Positions 1 through 6,367 of a stretch of DNA of 34,526 bases are shown in pieces. Each line of letters opens with the position of its first letter. Position 1 is the first letter of the stretch. Location of the stretch: the NCBI GenBank assembly GCA_948745425.1, contig CAPZDM010000011.1:1-34526 (forward strand). The letters run 5' to 3'. The notes beneath the pieces are model-generated. The model saw only the letters and a list, made by a program, of their open reading frames with translations, ran no database searches and was not told where the DNA came from. A program made the position numbers and the translations under genes. Source of the stretch: an uncultured Clostridia bacterium. Lineage in GTDB: Bacteria > Bacillota > Clostridia > TANB77 > CAG-508.

Positions 1-1230
1 AAATATGCCTTCAATAAATCTCATGCAGCAGCATATGCAGTAGTAGCATATAGAACAGCATATTTAAAAGCATACTATCCAGAAGAATTTATGGCAGCAA
101 CCTTAAATAGTTACTTAGGAAACTTAGACAGAGTGCCAATGTATATAGACGAATGCAAAAATATGAATATACAAATACTAAAGCCAGATATAAATAAAAG
201 TAAAACAAAATTTACAGTAGAAGAAGGAAAAATAAGATTTGGACTAGGAAGCATAAAAAATGTTGGAACAGCAGTTGTGGATATCATTGTGGAAAACAGA
301 GAAAAACATGGAGATTACAAAAGTTTAGATGAGTTCTGTGAAAGACTAAAAGAAGAATCAGTAAATAAAAAATGTATAGAAAGTTTAATAAAAGCAGGTA
401 CATTTGATGAATTTGGAATATCAAGAAGCACACTACTTGCATCATACGAAAATATTATAGATACAATACAATCAGAAAGTAGAAAAAGTTTTCAAGGTCA
501 AGTAAGTATGTTTGACTTAGGTGGAGAAGGAGACAGCAAACAAGAATTAAATGATTTAAAATACACATATAATTTCATAAAGGAATTTTCAGAGAAAGAA
601 CTTTTAGCAATGGAAAAGGAAATGCTAGGAATATATATATCAGGACACCCATTAGAGAAATTAAGACAAGAAATAGAAAAACAAACAAACATAAACACAA
701 TAGAAATAGAAGAACTTCTAGAACAAATAGAAAATGGAGAAGACACAAACTATAAAGATGGACAAACAGTTAAATATGCAGGAATAATATCAAATATAAA
801 AAAGAAATACACGAAAAATAATACACTAATGGCATTTGTTACAATAGAAGATTTATATGGAACTACAGAAGTAATAGTATTTGAAAGCTGTTATCAAAAA
901 TCTGCAAACTATTTAATGGTAGACAATGTAGTACTAGTAACTGGAAGGCTAAGTATAAGGGAAGACACAAATATCTCAATAGTAGCAAATGATATAACAG
1001 AATTGACCAAGAGAGATACTGTAATACTAAAACTAGACATAACAGGATTAGATGAAGAAACAAAAGAAAAATTAAGAGGAGCAATAAGATTTTTTACAGG
1101 AGAAAGAAATAATCTTCCAGTACAAATAATAGATGGTGAAGAAATAAAACCGTGTGGAGGAATTTTCTCAAATAGAAACACAATTCAACAATTTAAGGAC
1201 ATATTAGGAGAAGACAGAGTAAAAATATGA
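1..1230 (+). CDS. dnaE: DNA polymerase III alpha subunit, C-terminal part (5' end outside window)
   Basis: The reading frame is open from base 1 and ends with TGA at 1228-1230, giving about 409 residues of a protein that starts upstream. The first residues KYAFNKSHAAAYAVVAYRTA match the conserved FNKSHAxAYA block of bacterial replicative polymerase alpha subunits. A helix-hairpin-helix-like region follows (IRFGLGSIKNVG). Around window residues 255-335 is an OB-fold (VKYAGIISNIKKKYTKNNTLMAF), the usual C-terminal DnaE architecture. The product is the catalytic DNA polymerase of the replisome. The ATG at 91 is internal, because homology continues upstream of it. No in-frame CGG was seen. The identification is secure; DnaE versus a DnaE2-like paralogue cannot be fully separated from the C-terminus alone. 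Confidence 0.95.
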   Translation, partial: KYAFNKSHAAAYAVVAYRTAYLKAYYPEEFMAATLNSYLGNLDRVPMYIDECKNMNIQILKPDINKSKTKFTVEEGKIRFGLGSIKNVGTAVVDIIVENREKHGDYKSLDEFCERLKEESVNKKCIESLIKAGTFDEFGISRSTLLASYENIIDTIQSESRKSFQGQVSMFDLGGEGDSKQELNDLKYTYNFIKEFSEKELLAMEKEMLGIYISGHPLEKLRQEIEKQTNINTIEIEELLEQIENGEDTNYKDGQTVKYAGIISNIKKKYTKNNTLMAFVTIEDLYGTTEVIVFESCYQKSANYLMVDNVVLVTGRLSIREDTNISIVANDITELTKRDTVILKLDITGLDEETKEKLRGAIRFFTGERNNLPVQIIDGEEIKPCGGIFSNRNTIQQFKDILGEDRVKI

Positions 1231-1261
1231 TTAAAATTCATTGAAAACATGTATAATAATA

Positions 1262-1300
1262 TTGACAAATTTCATCAATAGGTATATACTAAGTATATAC
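1262..1300 (+). promoter_or_regulatory. mazEF promoter with overlapping palindromic operator
   Basis: TTGACA at 1262-1267 and TATACT at 1285-1290 are separated by 17 bases, a near-consensus sigma-A promoter. The -10 lies inside GTATATACTAAGTATATAC (1282-1300), two copies of the self-complementary octamer GTATATAC. MazE-type antitoxins repress their own promoter by binding such palindromes, so this is a likely autoregulatory operator (inference). Confidence 0.75.
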
Positions 1301-1361
1301 AGGCAGATAACTAAAACAGATCTTTTTAATAGGTTTGTACTAAGAAAGGAATGATATAAGA

Positions 1362-1607
1362 ATGACAACAAATATTCAAAAATGGGGAAATAGTCAAGGT
1401 GTAAGAATACCTAAAATATTATTAGATACTGTAAAATGGAATGAAAATGAACAAATAGTTATTTTAGTAGAAGATGATAAACTTATAATAGAAAAAGCGA
1501 AAAATAAAAAAAGAAAGAATATAAAAGAATTATTTGAAAATTATGAAGGAGAATATGAACCAGTACAAGTAGACTGGGGAAATCCAGTAGGAGAAGAAAT
1601 ATGGTAA
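1362..1607 (+). CDS. mazE: MazE/AbrB-family antitoxin
   Basis: 81 residues. The N-terminus MTTNIQKWGNSQGVRIPK is the classic swapped-hairpin AbrB/MazE DNA-binding fold with the WGNSxGVRIPK signature. The acidic C-terminal tail (ENYEGEYEPVQVDWG) is the type that wraps around and inhibits the MazF toxin. The start is supported by AAAGGAATG about 10 bases upstream. The gene overlaps the downstream toxin gene by 7 bases, the usual translational coupling of type II toxin-antitoxin pairs. It is expected to neutralise MazF and repress its own promoter. Confidence 0.9.
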   Translation: MTTNIQKWGNSQGVRIPKILLDTVKWNENEQIVILVEDDKLIIEKAKNKKRKNIKELFENYEGEYEPVQVDWGNPVGEEIW

Positions 1608-1930
1608 AACAAGGAACAATTATAAAAGTGAACTTTAACCCTCAATCAGGTCATGAACAAGCAGGATATAGACCAGCAGTGGTTATAAGTAATGATATTT
1701 TTAATGAAAAGACAAATTTAACTATTGTTTGTCCAATAACAAATACAAATAATCATTTTCCTTTGCATATTCCTTTAGACGAAAGAACAAGGACAACAGG
1801 AGTAATACTATGTGAACATATAAAAGCGATAGACTTAAATACTAGGAAGTATCAAGTTATAGAAAAATTACCAGATGATATTACGGAAAATGTAATAGAT
1901 ATAATTTATTCAGAAATAGAAAAAATATAG
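1601..1930 (+). CDS. mazF: MazF/PemK-family mRNA interferase toxin
   Basis: 109 residues. The N-terminal block VKQGTIIKVNFNPQSGHEQAGYRPAVVIS is the MazF signature (W/IxVxFxPxxGxEQxGxRPxVV). The PITN and conserved LCEHIKAID segments of the ribonuclease fold follow. MazF toxins cleave mRNA at short specific sequences when the labile antitoxin is lost. The gene overlaps mazE and ends just before a strong terminator, so mazEF is a self-contained two-gene unit between dnaE and the sporulation operon. The MazF cut site cannot be predicted from this sequence. Confidence 0.92.
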   Translation: MVKQGTIIKVNFNPQSGHEQAGYRPAVVISNDIFNEKTNLTIVCPITNTNNHFPLHIPLDERTRTTGVILCEHIKAIDLNTRKYQVIEKLPDDITENVIDIIYSEIEKI

Positions 1931-1941
1931 TAAAAATTTAT

Positions 1942-2005
1942 ACAAAATAAAGCAACAAATAAAAAGGAACAGAAATGTTCCTTTTTATTTGTTGCTCTAT
2001 TTTGT
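1942..2005 (+). terminator. Long rho-independent terminator after mazEF
   Basis: A 29-base left arm (1942-1970) pairs with 1977-2005, with one G-T wobble and a 6-base loop. The right arm itself contains T-runs. It separates mazEF from the spoIIA operon and abuts the first Spo0A-box-like sequence. Confidence 0.8.
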
Positions 2006-2006
2006 A

Positions 2007-2091
2007 TGTCGTATAATGTCGATGTTTTCTTAAAAATCGGCAAAACTTCCCCAGTTTCGCTATTGGAAAATATTACCAAAATATGTATAAT
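2007..2091 (+). promoter_or_regulatory. spoIIA operon control region: two Spo0A-box-like sites and a promoter
   Basis: TGTCGTA (2007-2013) and TGTCGAT (2017-2023) each match the Spo0A box TGTCGAA at 6 of 7 positions. They start exactly 10 bases apart, so they face the same side of the helix. Downstream, TTGGAA (2063-2068) and TATAAT (2086-2091) have 17-base spacing. This fits Spo0A control of spoIIA, as known in Bacillus and Clostridium. The motif matches are seen; their function is inferred. Confidence 0.5.
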
Positions 2092-2116
2092 AATTATATG
2101 TAAAAGGAGTGAGGTT

Positions 2117-2422
2117 ATGAATATAAAATATGATGAAGTGGACAAGCTACTTACTTGCCAAATTACAGAAGAAATAGACCACCATACCACAGAAAAAATA
2201 AGGAGGATTTTAGACGATGAAATTGAGAGATATATTCCTAAAAGGATGGTATTTGACTTTGATAAGGTTTCTTTTATGGATAGCGCCGGTATCGGAATGA
2301 TTTTAGGTAGATATAAAATGCTCAGAATGCTAGGAGGTAGCATGGAAATGATTAATGTAAATTCAAATGTTAGAAAGATTTTTGAGATGAGTGGTATTCC
2401 TAAAATAATACAGATAAAATAA
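2117..2422 (+). CDS. spoIIAA: Anti-sigma F factor antagonist SpoIIAA
   Basis: 101 residues from ATG 2117, preceded by AAAAGGAGTGAGG. The open frame reaches back to 2006, but that segment lies in the control region and has no homology. The sequence contains TEEIDHHTTEKIR, matching GELDHHTAE of Bacillus SpoIIAA. FMDSAGIGMILGRYKM is the STAS-domain phosphorylation loop, and the serine at residue 56 aligns with Ser58 of B. subtilis. The unphosphorylated protein binds SpoIIAB and frees sigma F in the forespore. It is the first gene of the spoIIAA-spoIIAB-sigF operon. Confidence 0.95.
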   Translation: MNIKYDEVDKLLTCQITEEIDHHTTEKIRRILDDEIERYIPKRMVFDFDKVSFMDSAGIGMILGRYKMLRMLGGSMEMINVNSNVRKIFEMSGIPKIIQIK

Positions 2423-2509
2423 CAATTTTTTGCAATAATACATACAAACAACAACTGTGTTGAATCTGAGTACAAATAAGAATACTATACGAGAAAGGAA
2501 AAAATTAAA

Positions 2510-2926
2510 ATGGAAAATAAAGTGAAATTAGAACTAATGAGTAAATCCTCAAACGAGGCATTTGCAAGAATTGCGATAGCAGCCTTTGTATCACAATTAG
2601 ATCCAACCATAGAAGAAATTGCAGACATAAAAACAGCAGTATCAGAAGCGGTTACAAATTGCATAATTCATGGATATGAAGAAAAAGAAGGATTAATATA
2701 CATAACCTGTGTTTTAAACAATAGAGAAGTGACAATAGAAATAAAAGACAATGGTATAGGAATTGAAAATATTGATATGGCAAAAGAGCCATTATACACA
2801 TCAAAACCAGAATTAGAAAGGTCAGGAATGGGATTTACTATAATGGAAAGCTTTATGGATGAAATGAAAATTGAGTCTATTGTAGGAATGGGAACAAAAG
2901 TTACCATGAAAAAAGTAATCAAATAA
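2510..2926 (+). CDS. spoIIAB: Anti-sigma F factor and serine kinase SpoIIAB
   Basis: 138 residues, close to the 146 of B. subtilis. It is a GHKL-type ATPase: the N-box EAVTNCIIHGY, the G1 box IKDNGIGI and the G2-like ERSGMGFTIMESF are all visible. It holds sigma F inactive before septation and phosphorylates SpoIIAA. The start follows GAAAGGAAAAAATTAAA. The 23-base gap to the sigF start at 2950 fits one transcript. No anomaly was seen, in contrast to the next two genes. Confidence 0.96.
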   Translation: MENKVKLELMSKSSNEAFARIAIAAFVSQLDPTIEEIADIKTAVSEAVTNCIIHGYEEKEGLIYITCVLNNREVTIEIKDNGIGIENIDMAKEPLYTSKPELERSGMGFTIMESFMDEMKIESIVGMGTKVTMKKVIK

Positions 2927-2949
2927 AAGTACAAAGGATTGATATTGGA

Positions 2950-3673
2950 ATGTATGAGAACAATATTGAAGATATAAAAAAGGCTCAAACGCGGCGATGA
3001 AATAGCAATGACCAAATTGGTTAAAGATAATCAAGGATTAATATGGAGTATAGTAAAAAGATTTACTGGAAGAAATTATGAAACAGAAGACTTATATCAA
3101 ATAGGATGTATGGGATTTATAAAAGCAATAAAAAGATTTGATACAAGTTTTGAAGTACAAATTTCAACATATGCAGTACCATACATATTAGGGGAAATAA
3201 AAAAATTTATAAGAGATGATGGAATAATAAAAGTAAGTAGAAGTGTAAAAGAATTAGGGATTAAAATAAAACAATTACAAAGTGAATATTTAAAGAAAAA
3301 CCACGAAGAAATAAACATTGCACAAATATCTAAAGAACTAAAAGTTGATAAAGAAGAAATAATATTTGCCATGGAAGCACAAAGACCAGTTGAGTCTATA
3401 TATCAAGATGAAAACAATGATAATAACGACAAGAGGGAATTACTATCAAAGATACCAGTAGAAACAAACCAAGAACTTAAAATAATTAATAATATGGCTT
3501 TAAATCAAGTAATAAACAATCTTAATGCAAGAGAAAAACAGATAATAATTTTAAGATTTTATAAAGACAAAACGCAAACAGAAGTCGGAAAAATGTTAGG
3601 AATTTCACAAGTTCAGGTATCTAGAATGGAAAAGAGCGTATTAGAAAAAATGAAACAAAGGTTGGAGGCATAA
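2950..3673 (+). CDS. sigF: Sporulation sigma factor SigF, requires a +1 frameshift at a CGG codon
   Basis: Forespore-specific sigma-70 family factor. ATG 2950 (AAAGGA upstream) encodes MYENNIEDIKKAQT, then meets CGG (2992-2994), CGA and a TGA stop. Skipping C2992 continues in +1 with GDEIAMTKLVKDNQGLIWS, exactly as family members read (xxSQxGDxxARDxLIxxN in Bacillus). The merged protein is 240 residues (B. subtilis 255). Region 2 (YETEDLYQIGCMGFIKAI), DDGIIKVSRSVKELG, and region 4 (TEVGKMLGISQVQVSRMEK) are intact. Starting at ATG 3008 would delete the start of region 2.1 and leave GDEIA untranslated. Programmed +1 shift, real mutation and sequence error are the alternatives. Two identical sites in spoIID favour programming. 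The TAA stop overlaps the spoIID ATG (TAATG). Confidence 0.85.
2992..2994 (+). other. Putative +1 frameshift site 1 (ACG-CGG-C) in sigF
   Basis: The incoming frame reads ACG CGG CGA TGA; family homology resumes as GGC GAT GAA, one base later. The shift must lie between 2978 and 3000, because the +1 frame has a stop at 2975-2977 and the zero frame stops at 2998-3000. CGG is the only rare codon in that interval apart from CGA. Confidence 0.7.
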
Positions 3674-4670
3674 TGAAAAAGATAATTATATTTATAATAT
3701 TGATAATACTTTTATGTTTTTTAATACCTATACTATTTACACAAAAATTTGAAACAATGCCAATACTTTCAGAAGAAAAGAAGGTAGAAGAACTAAAAGT
3801 AGACACATCATATAATTATAATGACTATACAACAGTAAAATTATTACATACAAGTAGTAATGAAATTGAAGAAGTTAATTTAGATGAATATATGTGTAAT
3901 GTAGTATCTGCTGAAATACCAGCTAAATATAATATAGAGGCACTAAAAGCACAAGCAGTTGTTGCAAGAACATATACAATATATACAATAATAAGAAATG
4001 CAGGAAAGCATGGAGAAGCAAATATATGCGATTCATCAACCTGTTGTCAAGCATGGATATCAAAAGAAGATAGACTTGCAAAATGGGAAGAAAGTACAAG
4101 AGAAGAATACTGGAACAAAATTGTAGAAGCAGTAAATACAACAATAGGAGAAATAGTAACATACAATGGAGAAATCATAAATGCTTTTTATCATGCAAAC
4201 AGTGGAGGAAAAACAGAAATGGCATCAGGAGTATGGGGAGGAGGAGACTATCCATACTTACAAAGTGTAGAGACAGCACGGAGAAGAAGGATATGAGCAA
4301 TACAGTTCAGAAGTAAACATTACATATACAGAACTAGCAAAAAAAATGAAAGAAAAATACAGTAACTTTGAATTTGGAGCAGAAAGAACCATACAAATAC
4401 ATGAATACACAGAAGGTGGAAGAGTAAAAACAATACAAATAGGAAATATCAAATTAGCAGGAACAGAACTAAGAAGTATACTAGGTTTAAAATCAGCCAA
4501 CTTCGAAATCGCAACACAAGGAGAAAACATAAACATCAAAGTAACTGGATATGGACATGGAGTACGGAATGAGCCAAACAGGAGCAGACGCACTAGCAAA
4601 CCAAGGGCAAACCTATAAAGAAATTATAAAACATTATTACACTGGAGTCGAAGTAGTGAATATAACATAA
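3673..4670 (+). CDS. spoIID: Engulfment peptidoglycan transglycosylase SpoIID, requires two +1 frameshifts at CGG codons
   Basis: Lytic transglycosylase of the engulfment machine. Residues 5-23 form a membrane anchor. SAEIPAKYNIEALKAQAVVA contains the expected catalytic Glu, and NAFYHANSGGKTE is conserved. After SVETA the frame meets CGG (4279-4281) and soon stops at 4296. Skipping C4279 continues with GEEGYEQYSSEVNITYTELA. A second CGG (4565-4567) interrupts the invariant GYGHGVGMSQ motif: GTA-C-GGA-ATG-AGC. Skipping C4565 restores GMSQTGADALANQG and runs to TAA 4668-4670. The merged product is 331 residues (B. subtilis 343). The gene overlaps sigF, an unusual link of a normally sigma-E gene to the sigma-F operon. 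It may also be expressed separately, but no promoter was identified. Confidence 0.85.
4279..4281 (+). other. Putative +1 frameshift site 2 (GCA-CGG-A) in spoIID
   Basis: The incoming frame reads GCA CGG AGA AGA AGG ATA TGA; homology resumes at GGA GAA GAA GGA. The shift is confined to 4271-4296, because the +1 frame is closed by TAG at 4268-4270. Confidence 0.7.
4565..4567 (+). other. Putative +1 frameshift site 3 (GTA-CGG-A) in spoIID
   Basis: The invariant GHGVGMSQ motif pins the shift exactly: GTA (V), an extra C at 4565, then GGA (G) ATG AGC. GGAG lies just upstream (4559-4562), which might act like the internal Shine-Dalgarno of prfB, but that is speculative. Confidence 0.75.
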
Positions 4671-4671
4671 T

Positions 4672-4831
4672 GTCGTGAAAAATTTACGCAGTAAATTTTA
4701 CTCGACCGATATTATGTAAGAGAAATATAGAACTAGAAGAAACAAATATAAAATAAAGTCGTGAAAAATTTACGCAGGGGCACCGTTTGGGGGAATACCC
4801 GTTAGAGATGACACCACTGTGCCCTATAAAA
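4672..4831 (+). repeat. Intergenic repeats: 20-bp direct repeat and hairpins
   Basis: GTCGTGAAAAATTTACGCAG occurs at 4672-4691 and 4758-4777. The first copy continues into TAAATTTTAC and forms a hairpin flanked by CATAAT and ATTATG (about 4666-4718). The second is followed by a GC-richer block bounded by GGGCAC and GTGCCC (about 4779-4825). This spacer between spoIID and spoIIQ has no coding potential. It looks like dispersed palindromic repeat elements. Confidence 0.6.
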
Positions 4832-4861
4832 AATTATTAATCATTTAATTAACAACAAAAT

Positions 4862-4890
4862 GTATATAACAGAAAAAAATGGAAATACTC
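4862..4890 (+). promoter_or_regulatory. Sigma-F-type promoter of spoIIQ
   Basis: GTATA (4862-4866) and GGAAATACTC (4881-4890) are 14 bases apart. They match the sigma-F consensus (GYATA and GGNNANAHTA) at all five and nine of ten positions. The site sits 24 bases before the spoIIQ ATG at 4914, and spoIIQ is a classical sigma-F gene. It also rules out the ATG at 4860 as the start. Confidence 0.65.
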
Positions 4891-4913
4891 TAAATATCAA
4901 AGGAGGAGTAAAA

Positions 4914-5693
4914 ATGGGAAAGAAAATTAAAAAAATTACTTATATCAGTATAATATTAACAATAATTATAGTGCTATGTCTTATTGCAGCAATGATAATA
5001 AATATAAACAAAATGTATTCAGAATATAGAGAACAAGCATTAAACTTCAAAACAACCATAACAGAAGGAAATAACAATGATGATTTAGTTGAAAATTATG
5101 AAGAAGCTAGTAGTTCAATAGGTAAAACAGTAGAAGAATCAAAGAAAGAAGAAAAACAAGAAACAAAAACAAACGAAAATGAAAATAAAGTTGAAGACAA
5201 AACAGAAAAAAATGCTGAAAATAAAACAGAAACAAAAGTAGAAAACAAAGAAAAGACTGAAACAAAAGCACCAGTCATTATACCAGACCCAAGCTTTGTA
5301 AAACCAGTAGAAGGAGAAATAATAAAAGAATATAGTAAAGAGAACCTAATATATTCTGAGACTTTAAAAGAGTGGACAACACATACGGGAATAGACATAC
5401 AATCAGAATTAACAACAGTAGTAAAAGCTTCAGCAGAAGGAACAGTAAAATCAATAAAAAATGATCCAAGATATGGACTAACCGTAATAATAGAACATGT
5501 AAACGGATTTGAAACAAGATACTCAAACCTATTAACAGCAGAATTTGTAAAAGTTGGGGAAAAAGTAACAAGTGGACAAACAATAGGAACAGTAGGAAAT
5601 ACAGCAAGCTTTGAAGTACTAGACAAACCACATATGCATTTCGAAATATTAAAAAATAGTGAATATTTAGACCCAACAACATATATAAAATAA
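4914..5693 (+). CDS. spoIIQ: SpoIIQ-like membrane-anchored M23 (LytM) endopeptidase
   Basis: 259 residues from ATG 4914, chosen because AAAGGAGGAG lies 5-12 bases upstream and a sigma-F promoter lies between it and ATG 4860. Residues about 8-32 form one transmembrane helix. A charged Lys/Glu-rich linker (about 60-120) follows, then a C-terminal LytM domain. The zinc and catalytic residues are present: H157-x3-D161 (THTGID) and H240-x-H242 (PHMHFEI). SpoIIQ of C. difficile keeps a zinc site of this type, while the B. subtilis protein lacks the full set. In the forespore membrane SpoIIQ pairs with SpoIIIAH to link the two cells during engulfment. Its position after spoIID supports the call. A general M23 peptidase is the alternative. 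Confidence 0.85.
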   Translation: MGKKIKKITYISIILTIIIVLCLIAAMIININKMYSEYREQALNFKTTITEGNNNDDLVENYEEASSSIGKTVEESKKEEKQETKTNENENKVEDKTEKNAENKTETKVENKEKTETKAPVIIPDPSFVKPVEGEIIKEYSKENLIYSETLKEWTTHTGIDIQSELTTVVKASAEGTVKSIKNDPRYGLTVIIEHVNGFETRYSNLLTAEFVKVGEKVTSGQTIGTVGNTASFEVLDKPHMHFEILKNSEYLDPTTYIK

Positions 5694-5733
5694 TTATAGA
5701 GCACAGGCTAATCTGTGCTCTATAATTATTTTG
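5692..5733 (+). terminator. Rho-independent terminator after spoIIQ
   Basis: A perfect 15-bp stem (5692-5706 with 5713-5727), a 6-base loop, then ATTTTG. It overlaps the spoIIQ stop codon. Confidence 0.85.
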
Positions 5734-5760
5734 TGATGTTCAAATAAATTACATTAATGC

Positions 5761-5785
5761 TGTAGGGGAGAGCATTGCTCATCTG
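5761..5785 (+). repeat. REP-like palindromic repeat, copy A
   Basis: The sequence begins TGTAGGGG, then carries a short palindrome (GAGCATTGCTC) and ends ATCTG. It belongs to the same 25-base family as 18119-18143 (opposite strand) and 33352-33376. The rest of the 5734-5878 spacer shows no gene. Confidence 0.6.
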
Positions 5786-5878
5786 TTTTAAAATAATATA
5801 AAGATAATGGGGAGATTAATGTATAACTCAATCGCTTACGGAAATAAATAATAAAATAAATAAATTATAAAAAATAAC

Positions 5879-5907
5879 TTGATATTTTTTTAATAGTAGT
5901 GTATGAT
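5879..5907 (+). promoter_or_regulatory. Sigma-A-type promoter of the 5951 gene cluster
   Basis: TTGATA (5879-5884), 17-base spacer, TATGAT (5902-5907). The first ATG is 44 bases downstream, behind AAGGAGAAG. It probably drives 5951, 6368 and 8930 together. Confidence 0.6.
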
Positions 5908-5950
5908 ATTTATATCAATTTTATATGTAAAAATATAAGGAGAAGAAAAT

Positions 5951-6361
5951 ATGAAAAAAATTGTAATTGCTTTGTTAGTAGTAATATGCGTTTTATCTAT
6001 GATTATTTCATATAAAGTTTATGCAAGAAGTGGAGAAGATTTATTAAATTCAGATACAACAGGAAAGCTAATCGAGATAAAAGAAAAATCATCAAAAGAA
6101 TTAGATGATTATGTAGAAGCATATGGAGATGAAACCTACGGTTTTACAGCATACATATTAAATAAAGTTAGATTTTTTAGTATACCACTATGCTTTTTAG
6201 GAATAGCAGTAGGTGCTATATATCAATATGTAATAGGAATTAGAAATATGGGTACAAGATATAAAGGATTTTTCGCTGTAATAGCATTTGTAACGATACT
6301 TGTTATATGTCAAGTATTACCATTTATATTTGTTGTTGTAGTAAAATTCGGAAGGAGTTAA
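5951..6361 (+). CDS. Small three-helix membrane protein, function unknown
   Basis: 136 residues. An N-terminal hydrophobic segment (about 4-24) ends at VYARSGE and could be a signal peptide or an anchor. A charged stretch follows (30-70), then two more hydrophobic helices (about 77-97 and 108-130). The arrangement resembles small TrbC/VirB2-like or Tad-associated membrane proteins, but I see no diagnostic motif. The next gene starts 6 bases after its stop, so the two are co-transcribed. By association it probably belongs to the Tad-like apparatus encoded further along. Confidence 0.7.
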   Translation: MKKIVIALLVVICVLSMIISYKVYARSGEDLLNSDTTGKLIEIKEKSSKELDDYVEAYGDETYGFTAYILNKVRFFSIPLCFLGIAVGAIYQYVIGIRNMGTRYKGFFAVIAFVTILVICQVLPFIFVVVVKFGRS

Positions 6362-6367
6362 AAACGA

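Noticed and set aside
1883..1888. Possible additional CGG frameshift site in mazF and at other CGG trinucleotides
   Set aside because: In mazF and in about thirty other places the CGG trinucleotide is out of frame (for example ACG-GAA, AAC-GGA, TTC-GGA), so no CGG codon is read and no shift is needed.
2006..2116. N-terminal extension of SpoIIAA
   Set aside because: It covers the operon control region; homology and the RBS point to ATG 2117.
1906..2475. 189-residue minus-strand ORF
   Set aside because: It is antisense to spoIIAA and the terminator, rich in Ile/Ser/Leu from complementing AT-rich codons, and has no RBS or homology.
3008..3673. sigF starting at ATG 3008 as a short but complete gene
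   Set aside because: The +1 frame upstream encodes GDEIA in register with the sigma-F family, and ATG 2950 with an RBS supplies the missing N-terminus in the other frame. ATG 3008 has no RBS.
4346..4618. A separate 90-residue gene downstream of spoIID
   Set aside because: It is the middle part of SpoIID in the +1 frame, continuing the homology from before 4279 and breaking off at the next CGG.
4860..4913. Earlier start of the SpoIIQ-like protein at ATG 4860
   Set aside because: The sigma-F-type promoter and the strong RBS lie between 4860 and 4914, so translation starts at 4914.
5096..5704. 202-residue minus-strand ORF
   Set aside because: It is the antisense shadow of spoIIQ, whose frame has a full LytM motif set.
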